Positions 1 through 7,369 of a stretch of DNA of 64,000 bases are shown here, piece by piece. Source of the stretch: Pradoshia sp. D12 (lineage in GTDB: Bacteria > Bacillota > Bacilli > Bacillales > Pradoshiaceae); the NCBI RefSeq assembly GCF_008935075.1, contig NZ_CP044545.1, positions 3,041,587 through 3,105,586 on the forward strand, read 5' to 3'. The notes beneath the pieces are model-generated. The model was not told the DNA's origin. It worked only from the letters and a program-made list of their open reading frames with translations, and did not search any database. Within the stretch, counting starts at the first letter, position 1. The number at the start of each line of letters is the position of its first letter. A program made the translations under genes and the position numbers.

Positions 1-42
1 ATTATTCATATTATCCTTCTTAAACTAACCTGCCCCGTTAGT

Positions 43-73
43 AAAAAAGCGACTGCTCCTCTTCCGCAATCGC
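43..73 (-). terminator. Palindromic repeat copy acting as terminator
   Basis: On the minus strand GCGATTGC (73-66) pairs with GCAGTCGC (56-49), with a G-U wobble, and a run of T follows. It lies just after the stop of the small membrane protein gene at 101-286. The hairpin belongs to the dispersed repeat family of bases 1-6,820. Confidence 0.6.
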
Positions 74-100
74 ATCTATTTGTTTAGCAAGATTTTATTT

Positions 101-286
101 CTAATTCTCATCCTTAAAAATAATTTTAGCAAATACTGCACCAACAATAGTCATTATGCCTGCAAAAAGACCCCTATATATCGACTTATCCCAATCTACA
201 AAAGAATCTACAACGGTAAGTATTGTGGCAACAAATGCAGATGTAAAGATGATTTGTGGTGTATTTAATTTTGCATTTAATTTCAT
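101..286 (-). CDS. Small two-helix membrane protein, unknown function
   Basis: A 61-residue product with two hydrophobic segments, about residues 9-25 and 38-54, separated by a short charged stretch (DWDKSIYRG), and a lysine-rich C-terminus. I chose the ATG at 286 over an in-frame ATG five codons upstream, because the GGGG of the longer start lies about 9 bases before it, whereas nothing resembling a ribosome site precedes the longer start. The frame ends at a palindromic terminator. I do not recognise the family. Small hydrophobic proteins like this can be immunity proteins for secreted toxins, but nothing in the sequence proves that. Confidence 0.5.
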   Translation of the reverse strand: MKLNAKLNTPQIIFTSAFVATILTVVDSFVDWDKSIYRGLFAGIMTIVGAVFAKIIFKDEN

Positions 287-360
287 ATTTGAATTCCCCA
301 TTTCGGTGTCATCGTGCCCCGTTTATCCTATTTCCTATATTTATTCTACTTTCAAAAGGC

Positions 361-447
361 TTTATCCTTCTTCCGCTAACCTGCCCCATTAGTAACATAA
401 TGAGTTCAACAGAACGGGGCAGTTCACCCTTGGATAAACGCTCCCGT
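361..447. repeat. Dispersed degenerate intergenic repeat copy
   Basis: Contains the recurring ATCCTTCTTCCGCTAACC and CTGCCCCATTAG pieces. CTGCCCC (381-387) is mirrored by GGGGCAG (416-422), giving a 7-bp perfect inverted repeat. It belongs to the family with copies near 1, 1571, 2504, 4290, 4951, 5167, 6242 and 6780. Confidence 0.55.
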
Positions 448-551
448 TTATAGATTTCACCACGCTCATTTGGAAGGTGAAAAAATTGAGCGATTAAACG
501 AGTATGTGAATCTATTAAGAATTATATAACCGCATAAAAAAGCAGGAGAAG

Positions 552-752
552 TTAGCCTGATTTTCTATTTTTTGTGTCTTTCCTTCTTTTTTTCGAATGA
601 ATTATCAAAGAAGTTATTATGAAACCTACTAACGAAACTAAGCCTACATACAGAAAACCAGGTAACTCAACACCACTTGATTTATAGCCGAAATACACGC
701 TTAAGCAAGAGAGTGTTACTGCAAAAAAAAGATTAGAAATGTATTTTTTCAT
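552..752 (-). CDS. Small two-helix membrane protein, unknown function
   Basis: A 66-residue product starting MKKYISNLFF. One hydrophobic helix spans roughly residues 4-21, a second (FLYVGLVSLVGFIITSLII) about 31-49, and the tail is strongly basic (KKRRKDTKNRK). The ATG at 752 follows a GTGGGTG element at suitable distance; upstream in-frame codons would add an implausible leader. It is transcribed divergently from the secreted protein at 840-1439, with less than 90 bp between them. That arrangement would suit a toxin and immunity pair, but this is inference only, and I do not recognise the family. Confidence 0.5.
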   Translation of the reverse strand: MKKYISNLFFAVTLSCLSVYFGYKSSGVELPGFLYVGLVSLVGFIITSLIIHSKKRRKDTKNRKSG

Positions 753-839
753 CTTTTCACCCACTCTTTCCAATTTTATGTTTACATTCCACGATATGTA
801 TAATATATTATAATACAAATGGAGAGGAGAGTGAATTTT

Positions 840-1439
840 TTGAATTATCAATCTAGGTTTGGGAGATTTTTGATTGGAACTTTGGTACTTGCACTTTTTG
901 TAACTTGTTTAACACCATTTTCTGCGGCTGCTGCTGGACAAGAGGGATTATCAGATGCTGAAATAGAAAACAAGATAATCGAGAAAGAATTTCAGAATGT
1001 AGACTTGAATGAATTTGATGAATTTGAAGTGTATGAAGGTTTTGCTTCTATAGTTCCTGAAACAGATAGCGGAAAAATAGGTACACGAGCAGTATTAGGT
1101 CCTGATATTGGTGGTACCACATATTGGACAACTATTGCATCAGGAAGTAAGAAACTTACAAAAGCTGATTTTTATATATCAGGAGCATATGTAGTGATGT
1201 ATACATCACTTTTAGGAAAGTGGAGTAAAACAATTGCTGCAATTGCTTCAGCTTTAGGTTTTGCAGCTAATACTGTTCCATCTGCGCTAGTTGGTGAAAA
1301 ATTAAAATGGACCAAGAAAATAAAATGGGTTAGTAAGACAAAAGGTATTTATGATATTAAAACAACTGAGTACATAGAACGTAATGGCAAAAAAGTAACT
1401 ATCGGCGAAAGAACTATTAGAGAAGATGGCGAAGAATAA
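840..1439 (+). CDS. Secreted protein of unknown function
   Basis: About 199 residues from a TTG at 840. I prefer this to the in-frame ATG at 819 because the sequence AGGAG (825-829) sits 10 bases before the TTG and would lie inside the longer version. Residues 1 to about 32 form a classical signal peptide: basic start, hydrophobic core LIGTLVLALFVTCL, then a small-residue stretch ending SAAAA. An acidic region follows, then a hydrophobic alanine-rich segment (TIAAIASALGFAANTV), and the C-terminal part is lysine-rich. I recognise no enzyme motif. Size, export and central hydrophobic segment resemble some bacteriocin-like proteins, but that is a guess. The last 39 coding bases are repeated directly after the stop. 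Confidence 0.65.
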   Translation: MNYQSRFGRFLIGTLVLALFVTCLTPFSAAAAGQEGLSDAEIENKIIEKEFQNVDLNEFDEFEVYEGFASIVPETDSGKIGTRAVLGPDIGGTTYWTTIASGSKKLTKADFYISGAYVVMYTSLLGKWSKTIAAIASALGFAANTVPSALVGEKLKWTKKIKWVSKTKGIYDIKTTEYIERNGKKVTIGERTIREDGEE

Positions 1440-1479
1440 AAATCGGTGAAAGAACTATTAGAGAAAATGGCTGGGGAAA
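1401..1479 (+). repeat. 41-bp tandem duplication across the stop codon
   Basis: The segment starting at 1401 (ATCGGCGAAAGAACTATTAG) recurs at 1442 with a period of 41 bp and one C/T and one A/G difference in the first 30 bases. The TAA at 1437-1439 lies between the copies. As 41 is not a multiple of three, the second copy is out of frame and non-coding. Confidence 0.8.
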
Positions 1480-1520
1480 TTAATTGTTTGAGCAGAGAGA
1501 TGTGAAAACCTTTCTCTTTT

Positions 1521-1555
1521 GTGGTTGCGGTGTCCGCAATCACTTTTTTGTTTTT
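1521..1555 (+). terminator. Rho-independent terminator
   Basis: GTGGTTGCGG (1521-1530) pairs with CCGCAATCAC (1534-1543) through a 3-base loop, with a G-U wobble, and TTTTTTGTTTTT follows. It ends the transcript of the secreted protein gene. Confidence 0.8.
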
Positions 1556-1570
1556 CAGTGCTTCGTTTCT

Positions 1571-1640
1571 ACAATAAGGAATTCAACAAAAAAGAGCATT
1601 AATCCTCCTTGGATCAACGCCCCCATTAGCTTAATAAGGA
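1571..1640. repeat. Dispersed degenerate intergenic repeat copy
   Basis: Reads ACAATAAGGAATTCAACAAA, then AGAGCATTAATCC, TTGGATCAACGCCCCC and ATTAGCTTAATAAGG. It is nearly the same as the unit at 2580-2650 and overlaps the 3' end of the hydrolase gene. Confidence 0.6.
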
Positions 1641-2486
1641 TTGGTGTTCCTTTATAAATAAATTATATTCTTCAATAAATTGTTGAGCTTCTTCTAAGAA
1701 AGGGTAATGATTACTTTTTTCAATAATCACTAATTTTGAATTCGGTATTCCTTCCTCCATTTCAATAGAGTATAACACTGGACACTGTACATCATTTCTA
1801 CCGCAAATTATTAAAGTTGGGGTTGATATAAACTCCAGCTTTTTCGTTACATCATAGACTTGTAATTCTCGGCTGAAAAAATCCATACGAATCGCAGACA
1901 TTCCTTTACTAATGTTTAGACAAAAAAGCTCGTCATATTTTTCAGGGTCGAATAAAGATAGTTTCGTTCTTTCAATTTTTAGTTCTTTTCTTTTTTCTAA
2001 TGATATACCTGAACGTTTCAATGTTTCATTAAGTTCTTGCATTCTGGTGAATTGGGAGTGTTTCGGATTATAAATACAATCTTTTGAGAATGTCATATAT
2101 TCTCTTGCTGCAGCTCCGACAATCACATTAAATGTAAGAGATTTTGAAAAGTATATTCCGTAGATAATGCCTAACATACCCCCAGTTGAGTGCCCAGAAA
2201 ATCCCCATTTATTAAAACCCAATTCTTCTCGAATAGCTTCTATATCAAATATTGTTTCCAAAAAACTTAGTTGATACGGTTCTTGTGCTTTCTCTGAATT
2301 ACCTGCTTCTCTTAAATTTATCAAAAATACTTTGTTTGTTTTTGTAAAAGTCTCTGCAAAATAATCACCTGTCTGATTAAATTCTGCATAATGATGGGTA
2401 ACACAAAGTTGTTCGCCTTCACCCTTTACAAATATTTCGAATACACCACGTGATGTTTTAAGTAAATTCCTTTCCCAATTCCCCAA
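1626..2486 (-). CDS. Alpha/beta hydrolase (proline iminopeptidase-like)
   Basis: A 286-residue cytoplasmic hydrolase with no signal peptide. The nucleophile elbow is GHSTGG, near residue 100. The acid is probably the Asp of CGRND and the histidine is in SNHYPF, near the C-terminus, so the triad appears complete. A helical lid region rich in Lys and Glu lies between them. The start is TTG, with AAAGGAAG 7 bases upstream. The substrate cannot be told: the fold covers peptidases, esterases and lactonases. It stands alone among repeats and gene remnants, with no operon partner. Confidence 0.8.
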   Translation of the reverse strand: MGNWERNLLKTSRGVFEIFVKGEGEQLCVTHHYAEFNQTGDYFAETFTKTNKVFLINLREAGNSEKAQEPYQLSFLETIFDIEAIREELGFNKWGFSGHSTGGMLGIIYGIYFSKSLTFNVIVGAAAREYMTFSKDCIYNPKHSQFTRMQELNETLKRSGISLEKRKELKIERTKLSLFDPEKYDELFCLNISKGMSAIRMDFFSRELQVYDVTKKLEFISTPTLIICGRNDVQCPVLYSIEMEEGIPNSKLVIIEKSNHYPFLEEAQQFIEEYNLFIKEHQSLLS

Positions 2487-2503
2487 TAATATCTTCCTTT
2501 CTT

Positions 2504-2650
2504 ATTAAACTGACCTGGTCTACCATAATAAGTTCAACAAGAAAGGTATTAAACCTTCTTCCGCTAAACTGCCCCGTTTCAACAATAAGGATTTCAACAA
2601 AAAAGAGCATTAATCCTTCTTGGATCACCGCCCCTGTTTGTTAAATAAGG
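2504..2650. repeat. Two adjacent units of the dispersed intergenic repeat
   Basis: Two units lie end to end: TTAAACTGACCTGG to ACCTTCTTCCGC, then TAAACTGCCCCGTTTCAAC to ATCCTTCTTGGATCACCGCC. They fill the space between the hydrolase and the pseudogene at 2668. Confidence 0.6.
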
Positions 2651-2667
2651 ATAAAGTCTTTGTTGAC

Positions 2668-2966
2668 CTAAATCCACCCCACATTAACCGTATCATCATG
2701 AAAGAATTCAATAACATATTTCTGTGTAAGACAATAAATATATAAATCATTTCCTAACCAAACAATATCCTCAATATTACTTAATATTTCTCCAGTCAAT
2801 TTAGTTTTTACACATGGATAACTATCGTATCCCCAAAAGATATATATAGGAATTGAAGTATCAAATCCTTTAGAAATTAGAAAGGATGGAATGCTCTTAA
2901 TTTCTTGGTATTAGAACCTAGAATTTCAAATACTTCCGTATTCACAAACTTGGTTTTTTCATACAT
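2668..2966 (-). pseudogene. Frameshifted gene remnant, unknown family
   Basis: From an ATG at 2966 the frame reads MYEKTKFVNTEVFEILG and continues for about 23 codons. Near base 2895 it must shift by one base to continue as SIPSFLISKGFDTSIPIYIF and on to a TAG at 2668. The shifted part (about 77 codons) has normal amino-acid composition and ends DDTVNVGWI. The two halves read as one protein of about 100 residues interrupted by a single indel. I do not recognise the family, and no ribosome binding site is clear. Confidence 0.5.
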
Positions 2967-2982
2967 GATTTAATATTATTAG

Positions 2983-3192
2983 TTAACCTTTAATATGTTC
3001 CACAATAGCATTAAAATCCTTCTTGTACGCGTTGCCCTTCAAAGGATTTAAACCCTCACCAGTAATCTTTACTATTGTTATGTAAATAAAATAAAAAATG
3101 GTTTCCTGGTCTGGAATCCATTTTTGTAGTTGACCATATGGTGTTACCAATTCGTTTCTCTCTTTAACGTAAAGAAGATAAACAATTACTAT
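2983..3192 (-). pseudogene. 5'-truncated gene remnant, unknown family
   Basis: An open stretch of 69 codons ending in TAA at 2983, reading VYLLYVKERNELVTPYGQLQ and finishing KKDFNAIVEHIKG. Amino-acid usage is protein-like, but there is no usable start and a TGA stands just upstream at 3193-3195. It appears to be the surviving C-terminal part of a gene. The family is not recognised. Confidence 0.4.
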
Positions 3193-3589
3193 TCACTGTC
3201 TCAGATGATATAAAAAATTCTTAAAGATAGAGGTGAGATTGATTGTTTTTTCTTCTAGAAATAATGACTTAAATAATATATTGTATACCTAAAACAATGA
3301 AAGCCCTACCTCTCTTTCATCCTTACGGCTCCTTGTCCGTGCCAGTGTGAATCAGGATTGCAAAAATCAAGTGACTATTTTATCGAGTTATTTGATGAAA
3401 CTTCAAACGTTCGTAAAATAAATTTAAATAATAAAAATGGATTAGATTGTAGAAATTACAAAAGAGGTTAATGCTCTAAAGGTGAGTTGGAGAAGTTGAA
3501 TGTCTTTGAAAAGATTTATTTTAATAATAAACATATTTCCAAAAAATCAGGAAATTTTCGGGAAAGTAATCAATTTTCTTAAATTAACC
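3193..3589. other. Gene-free stretch, possible decayed coding trace
   Basis: About 400 bases with no intact gene. A plus-strand open stretch around 3340-3468 (SSDYFIELFDETSNVRKINL, ending in TAA) looks slightly protein-like but has no start or ribosome site. I see no RNA gene or convincing promoter. Confidence 0.3.
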
Positions 3590-4045
3590 TTAACAGAAAC
3601 TTTTTATTTGATTTTCAGTAATACCTTTAATTAATCCCAGTTCACTAATCAAAAATTCATGTGCGTTATCTAACATTTTTTTTTCGCTTGTATTAAGTGC
3701 TTTTTCTTTCTTCATACGCATTAAATCACGTACAACTTCAGTACATTCTTGTATTTTACCCGTTTTTATTTTGTCCGTGTTCACTTTATACCTTTGTTTC
3801 CACGGCAGTAATCTATCTGATTCTCCATGATGAAAGATGTTTATGATGTGTTTTAATGCAATTATGTCAGTAACAGGGCGTATACTTGAACTCTTACCCG
3901 TAGGAATCATGACTTGCATATTACCGATTAACATTTTTATAACATAATACTGTTGTTTTTCCTCTGAGATTTCCTTTTCTTCTATGGCTTTAATTAAACC
4001 TACTCCATGCATTGGATAAACAATGTTATCGCCAATTTGAAACAA
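3590..4045 (-). CDS. CarD-family transcription factor
   Basis: A 151-residue protein beginning MFQIGDNIVYPMHGVGLIKA, which is the N-terminal CarD/CdnL Tudor-like domain that contacts RNA polymerase beta. The remainder is a helical domain with basic residues (LMRMKKEKALNTSEKK) that in this family touches promoter DNA. The chosen start is the TTG at 4045: GGAGGTG lies 6 bases before it and the protein then begins as CarD relatives do. A longer reading would place this Shine-Dalgarno sequence inside the gene. CarD proteins usually stabilise open promoter complexes. The gene stands alone, with low-complexity sequence on both sides. B. subtilis YdeB is the relative I recall. Confidence 0.85.
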   Translation of the reverse strand: MFQIGDNIVYPMHGVGLIKAIEEKEISEEKQQYYVIKMLIGNMQVMIPTGKSSSIRPVTDIIALKHIINIFHHGESDRLLPWKQRYKVNTDKIKTGKIQECTEVVRDLMRMKKEKALNTSEKKMLDNAHEFLISELGLIKGITENQIKSFC

Positions 4046-4296
4046 ATAATCCACCTCCATATATGGTAACCTTCTTAACCTTAACATATATATCATTTTT
4101 TAGCAAATATTTAATAATATCATAATTTATTTTCCGTTGTCAACTACTTTTTTCTTAAAGATCAGAAAAAGCACTAACAATAGGAATCGTGTCGGATTAC
4201 CAATAAAGGGAAGGTTGATTTTCCCACGTATATTCTGAAACCTCTACTAACCTTAATATTATTATTCTTTATAAAACCTTCCTGCGCAAATAACAC

Positions 4297-4325
4297 AAAA
4301 AGCGACTGCCCTGTTTTGCAATCGC
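4297..4325 (-). terminator. Palindromic repeat copy acting as terminator
   Basis: On the minus strand GCGATTGC (4325-4318) pairs with GCAGTCGC (4309-4302) and TTTTTG follows, directly downstream of the acetyltransferase stop. The same palindrome is present at 43-73, with adjoining GCCCCCGTTAGCTTAATAA shared with other repeat copies. Confidence 0.65.
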
Positions 4326-4335
4326 CCCCGTTAGC

Positions 4336-4875
4336 TTAATAAAGGTATCCTAATAAATCTAACTTGCCATTTTCCCATTTTATATTACCTACTTCTTTGA
4401 TCATAAGCTCATTAATCTTTTCATGTCCTATTCCGTAAGTTGATTGATTTTCATCGTCAATTTTTAACCATTTACATTCATTATTTACAGACTTGAATCC
4501 TGCGTTTAAGTACAATTTTTTGTTATCTGCAAACAAGAGTAAAAAATCAACTAACTTCCCTTCACAGAAATCATTTATTTCAGAGAGCAGTAATGAACCT
4601 ATTCCCTGTGAACGCTTGTTTTTTGATACACATAAATCGATGATACCAAGAACTCTTATTGGTTTCCCGTTTAAATTCATTACTCTATAATCCAAGCCCA
4701 CATGACCGACAAGTTGATTAGTATCATCAATTACAATGAACCTAAAATGAGGTAACTGCTTAAAGTAAATTCTATCTTTTGGATATACATCTGTAAAACA
4801 TTCTACTAATAACTGCCGTAATTTAGTTTCCAATTGACCATTAATTTCATATTCGTAAATTTTTACAATTTTCAA
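4336..4875 (-). CDS. GNAT-family N-acetyltransferase
   Basis: A 179-residue protein with a GNAT fold. Strands leading to LGIIDLCVSKNKRSQGIGSL contain the acetyl-CoA pyrophosphate loop (RSQGIG, around residue 88), and FADNKKLYLNAGF is the typical motif-B region near residue 117. Acceptor specificity cannot be read from sequence. Start is TTG at 4875, with GAGGAG 8 bases upstream. It is a single-gene unit ending at a palindromic terminator. Confidence 0.8.
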   Translation of the reverse strand: MKIVKIYEYEINGQLETKLRQLLVECFTDVYPKDRIYFKQLPHFRFIVIDDTNQLVGHVGLDYRVMNLNGKPIRVLGIIDLCVSKNKRSQGIGSLLLSEINDFCEGKLVDFLLLFADNKKLYLNAGFKSVNNECKWLKIDDENQSTYGIGHEKINELMIKEVGNIKWENGKLDLLGYLY

Positions 4876-4950
4876 TTCAGTTTCTCCTCATCAGTTTATC
4901 ATTGGGATAAAACTTATATTATATTTTTTCTTGAATAAACCTTCCCCTTT

Positions 4951-5016
4951 TACTTCAATAAGAAATTCAACATAAAAAGAGATTAATCCTTCCTGGTCAA
5001 CGCCCCCTATAGTTTA
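4951..5016. repeat. Dispersed degenerate intergenic repeat copy
   Basis: Reads TACTTCAATAAGAAATTCAA, then AAAGAGATTAATCCTTCC and GGTCAACGCCCCC. It matches the units at 1571 and 2580 with small deletions. Confidence 0.55.
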
Positions 5017-5041
5017 AGTGTACTTGTTCACAAGCTTTTTA

Positions 5042-5158
5042 TTATTTCTGGAATGCTGCTCCTTTAGCGGTATAATCCTTATCCTTAATCACAATGAGAC
5101 ATTCGCCAAAACAAACATAATCTTACTTTCTAAATAACTTATTGGTCCCAGATAACAA
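5042..5158 (-). pseudogene. Short gene remnant with internal stop
   Basis: In one frame the minus strand reads LLSGTNKLFRK, a TAA, then DYVCFGECLIVIKDKDYTAK and GAAFQK before a final double stop. Both parts look protein-like and are in phase. I read this as the C-terminal end of a dead gene; it is too short to name. Confidence 0.3.
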
Positions 5159-5166
5159 TTACTTAA

Positions 5167-5222
5167 ACAAGAATAGTGTTATTCCTTCTTCAATTAATGC
5201 ACTCGTTAATTTAATAAGAGAT
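5167..5222. repeat. Dispersed degenerate intergenic repeat copy
   Basis: Contains ATTCCTTCTTCAATTAATGC, then ACTCGTTAATTTAATAAGAG. It is one of the more divergent members of the family. Confidence 0.4.
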
Positions 5223-5324
5223 GATTGAAATGTTTAATGATAATAGAGTTATTTAAAAATGAAACTGTCCCGCCTACCATTTATCGTGTACAGTTATAAT
5301 AAAAAACTACAAGAAATAAGTCGA

Positions 5325-5354
5325 TTGACTACAGTTACAGTTTTAAAATAGAAT
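5325..5354 (+). promoter_or_regulatory. SigA-type promoter
   Basis: TTGACT (5325-5330), an 18-base spacer and TAGAAT (5349-5354), about 50 bases before the start of the nucleotidyltransferase gene. Confidence 0.5.
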
Positions 5355-5407
5355 TATTTACGCTACTGCATTTACCGCGGCAAAATTAAATAAGGATGGT
5401 AATGCAT

Positions 5408-6067
5408 ATGATTGAAATGAACGATTGGCTTGAGCAATTTAGTCAAAAACTTATTCAACAATTTGGCGAGGAGATTGTCTTTATAGGATTGCAAGGAAGT
5501 AGAGCGAGGGAAGAGGCAAAGCTAGACAGTGATATTGATGTAGTGGTCATTTTTAAAGAACTGACGATTGATCGATTATTATCGTATGAAGTCGTTACCC
5601 ATACGATGCCAAACCGTCATTTACTTTGTGGTTTTATTTCGGGTGTAGACGAACTCCAAGCTTGGGATAAATCGGATTTATTTACCTTTGTCTATGATAC
5701 AAAAGCAGTTTACGGTAGCTTGGAATTTTTAAAGAAACATATTCAACCGGAAGATATCAAGCGATTTGTTCGAACAGGTGCAGGAAATAGTTATCATATG
5801 ACTTTGCACAATTATTTGCACACAAAATCAGTAGAGGCAATTAAAGCTATATTTAAAAATGCACGTTTCGTAATACAAGGAAAGCAATTTTTAAAATCAG
5901 AAATATTTCAATCAGATATAGGGGAGCTTATTCTAAATGCAGAAGAGCTTGATCGACAAGTATTAAGCCGTTTTTTAGAGATTCAACAAGGTATCCCTGT
6001 TCATTTACAACAAGATACAACGTTAATTTTTCATTGGGCAAAGGAAACGTTACAAGCAATGAAATGA
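5408..6067 (+). CDS. Nucleotidyltransferase-domain protein
   Basis: A 219-residue protein of the DNA polymerase-beta-like nucleotidyltransferase superfamily. GLQGSRARE near residue 28 is the GS motif, and the metal-binding carboxylates are in DSDIDVVVI, near residue 41. The C-terminal half is helical, as in aminoglycoside-nucleotidyltransferase-like proteins, but no substrate can be assigned. AAGGATGGT (5392-5400) is a near-perfect ribosome site, so I use the ATG at 5408 and not the ATG inside that site. It has its own promoter and terminator and is transcribed alone. The toxin-antitoxin MNT type is possible, but no HEPN partner lies alongside. Confidence 0.75.
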   Translation: MIEMNDWLEQFSQKLIQQFGEEIVFIGLQGSRAREEAKLDSDIDVVVIFKELTIDRLLSYEVVTHTMPNRHLLCGFISGVDELQAWDKSDLFTFVYDTKAVYGSLEFLKKHIQPEDIKRFVRTGAGNSYHMTLHNYLHTKSVEAIKAIFKNARFVIQGKQFLKSEIFQSDIGELILNAEELDRQVLSRFLEIQQGIPVHLQQDTTLIFHWAKETLQAMK

Positions 6068-6100
6068 TAAAGACAAAATTGTGCGTTTTTGAACAAATTT

Positions 6101-6146
6101 TAAAAGCCTTATTACATTTTATGTGTAGTAAGGCTTTTATTTTTCT
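6101..6146 (+). terminator. Rho-independent terminator
   Basis: AAAAGCCTTATTACA pairs with TGTAGTAAGGCTTTT, followed by ATTTTTCTG, just downstream of the nucleotidyltransferase gene. Confidence 0.8.
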
Positions 6147-6157
6147 GTATTAAAATT

Positions 6158-6212
6158 AAACGACTTTATTATCTTTGTACATATAGTTGCTTAATTCATA
6201 ATAAAGTCGTTT
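6158..6212. repeat. Perfect 14-bp inverted repeat
   Basis: AAACGACTTTATTA (6158-6171) and TAATAAAGTCGTTT (6199-6212) are exact reverse complements around a 27-base AT-rich centre. There is no T-run on either strand, so it is not a simple terminator. Confidence 0.7.
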
Positions 6213-6241
6213 GGTAATGGTAACATTCACTAGTGGTTTTC

Positions 6242-6277
6242 TCTTATTGAGCTAAACTGCCCCGTTAGTTCAATATG
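6242..6277. repeat. Dispersed degenerate intergenic repeat copy
   Basis: GAGCTAAACTGCCCCGTTAG then TTCAATATGA, overlapping the stop codon of the downstream minus-strand gene. Confidence 0.5.
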
Positions 6278-6693
6278 AAACTGTCCCAAATAGCTTCCTC
6301 CACTACAAAATATTCTTCGTGGGAGCATACAGCTAATATGCATTTATCATTATGGTAAAACATTAAGTCTTCTGGTAGTTCAGGACTAATCCAATCAAAA
6401 AGGGAATGACAACGCTCTTTCAAAAAGTCTCTTGTAGCATTATTCATTTTAAAATAAAAAACGTAGGCTGTATCTTCAGAAAGTCTTGTGGTTTCCCATT
6501 CTTTTTGTATTCGTCTTTCGATTAAATGTTCTTCAATATCGATTATTAAATTATCAATAAAGGCAAGACGCTCCTTTTCAAACTCCAATAAACGTCCATC
6601 TTCTACAAAAGCAAAGCGATTACAATTCCTTGAGAGTAAGTCTATTAATTGCTTATAACGTTTGCCCTTTATATTTTTATGTACCCATATCAT
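6265..6693 (-). CDS. Hypothetical protein, 142 residues
   Basis: A soluble protein without signal peptide or membrane helix, rich in aromatic and acidic residues, ending EEYFVVEEAIWDSFILN. The start ATG at 6693 is preceded by AGGTGA at 7-8 bases. I recognise no domain. Its C-terminus lies inside a copy of the dispersed repeat (CTGCCCCGTTAG). This could mean that the repeat truncated or extended the gene: the last four or five residues and the stop come from repeat-like sequence. The gene appears to be single, with no operon partner. Confidence 0.6.
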   Translation of the reverse strand: MIWVHKNIKGKRYKQLIDLLSRNCNRFAFVEDGRLLEFEKERLAFIDNLIIDIEEHLIERRIQKEWETTRLSEDTAYVFYFKMNNATRDFLKERCHSLFDWISPELPEDLMFYHNDKCILAVCSHEEYFVVEEAIWDSFILN

Positions 6694-6779
6694 ATTAATC
6701 TCACCTGAACGCTACAATTTACCGTTTTTTGGGTTTCTATATAAATTCATCTTTAATATAATTCAATAAAATATTAATA

Positions 6780-6818
6780 AATTCCTTCTTCACTAACCTA
6801 TCCCATTCATTCAAGAAG
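6780..6818. repeat. Dispersed degenerate intergenic repeat copy
   Basis: ATTCCTTCTTCACTAACCTA, then TCCCATTCATTCAAGAAGG. This is the last recognisable member; I see none further into the window. Confidence 0.4.
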
Positions 6819-6983
6819 GTAATCCCCACCCAATTTTACCGCAAATGGATAGCAGCTCCCTTTTTATTCAAAGCAACAATATTTACGAAAAAGCCTTTTA
6901 TAGAGATCTCAGCCTATTAACAAAGGATATTTACAATTAATTACATATGAATTATGCTTTATTTACAGAGGAGGTGTTAGAGA

Positions 6984-7169
6984 TTGAGCACAAACACATT
7001 TTTCATTCGATTTTCCATCAGCATACTTCTTATTTTCGGAGGAACATTTACAATCCGTTATTTTAGAACAGGTGAGCTTTTAATCGATCAAATAATGGGA
7101 ATAGCCGCCGGTTTACTTATTTTAATTGCATCCCTCGTATGGAGAAATAAATCCAAGCAATCCACATAA
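6984..7169 (+). CDS. Small two-helix membrane protein, unknown function
   Basis: A 61-residue product from a TTG at 6984, with GAGGAGGTG at 6969-6977 as a strong ribosome site. Hydrophobic helices span about residues 6-25 and 35-53 (IMGIAAGLLILIASLVW), with a basic tail (RNKSKQST). The family is not recognised. It lies between the repeat-rich segment and the SUKH pseudogene. Confidence 0.6.
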   Translation: MSTNTFFIRFSISILLIFGGTFTIRYFRTGELLIDQIMGIAAGLLILIASLVWRNKSKQST

Positions 7170-7369
7170 TAGACGTTTGACAGATTTACGCATACAATCC
7201 TTAAAAAGATTCTCGAATTTGATGATTCTACTTCATTTGTTTACTTCAATTCTCATCTTCAGACCACTCATTTCTTTCGCTTTTTATAAATCAATTCTTA
7301 GCATATTAATAAAATTACGTTATTTCTCTGACATGTCATAATAATTTGGAAAAATCCTTGGAGGAAACA

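Noticed and set aside
156-392. Plus-strand open frames of 78 and 65 codons
   Set aside because: They lie opposite the small membrane protein gene and repeat copy, have no ribosome site, and their composition is that of the reverse strand.
819-842. ATG at 819 as start of the secreted protein
   Set aside because: The strongest ribosome site lies inside this reading; the TTG at 840 fits it at 10 bases and gives a normal signal peptide.
5396-5407. ATG at 5396 as start of the nucleotidyltransferase
   Set aside because: This ATG is within the AAGGATGGT ribosome site itself.
7126-7341. 71-codon plus-strand frame after the small membrane protein
   Set aside because: No ribosome site; it overlaps the previous gene, and the sequence looks like random AT-rich translation.
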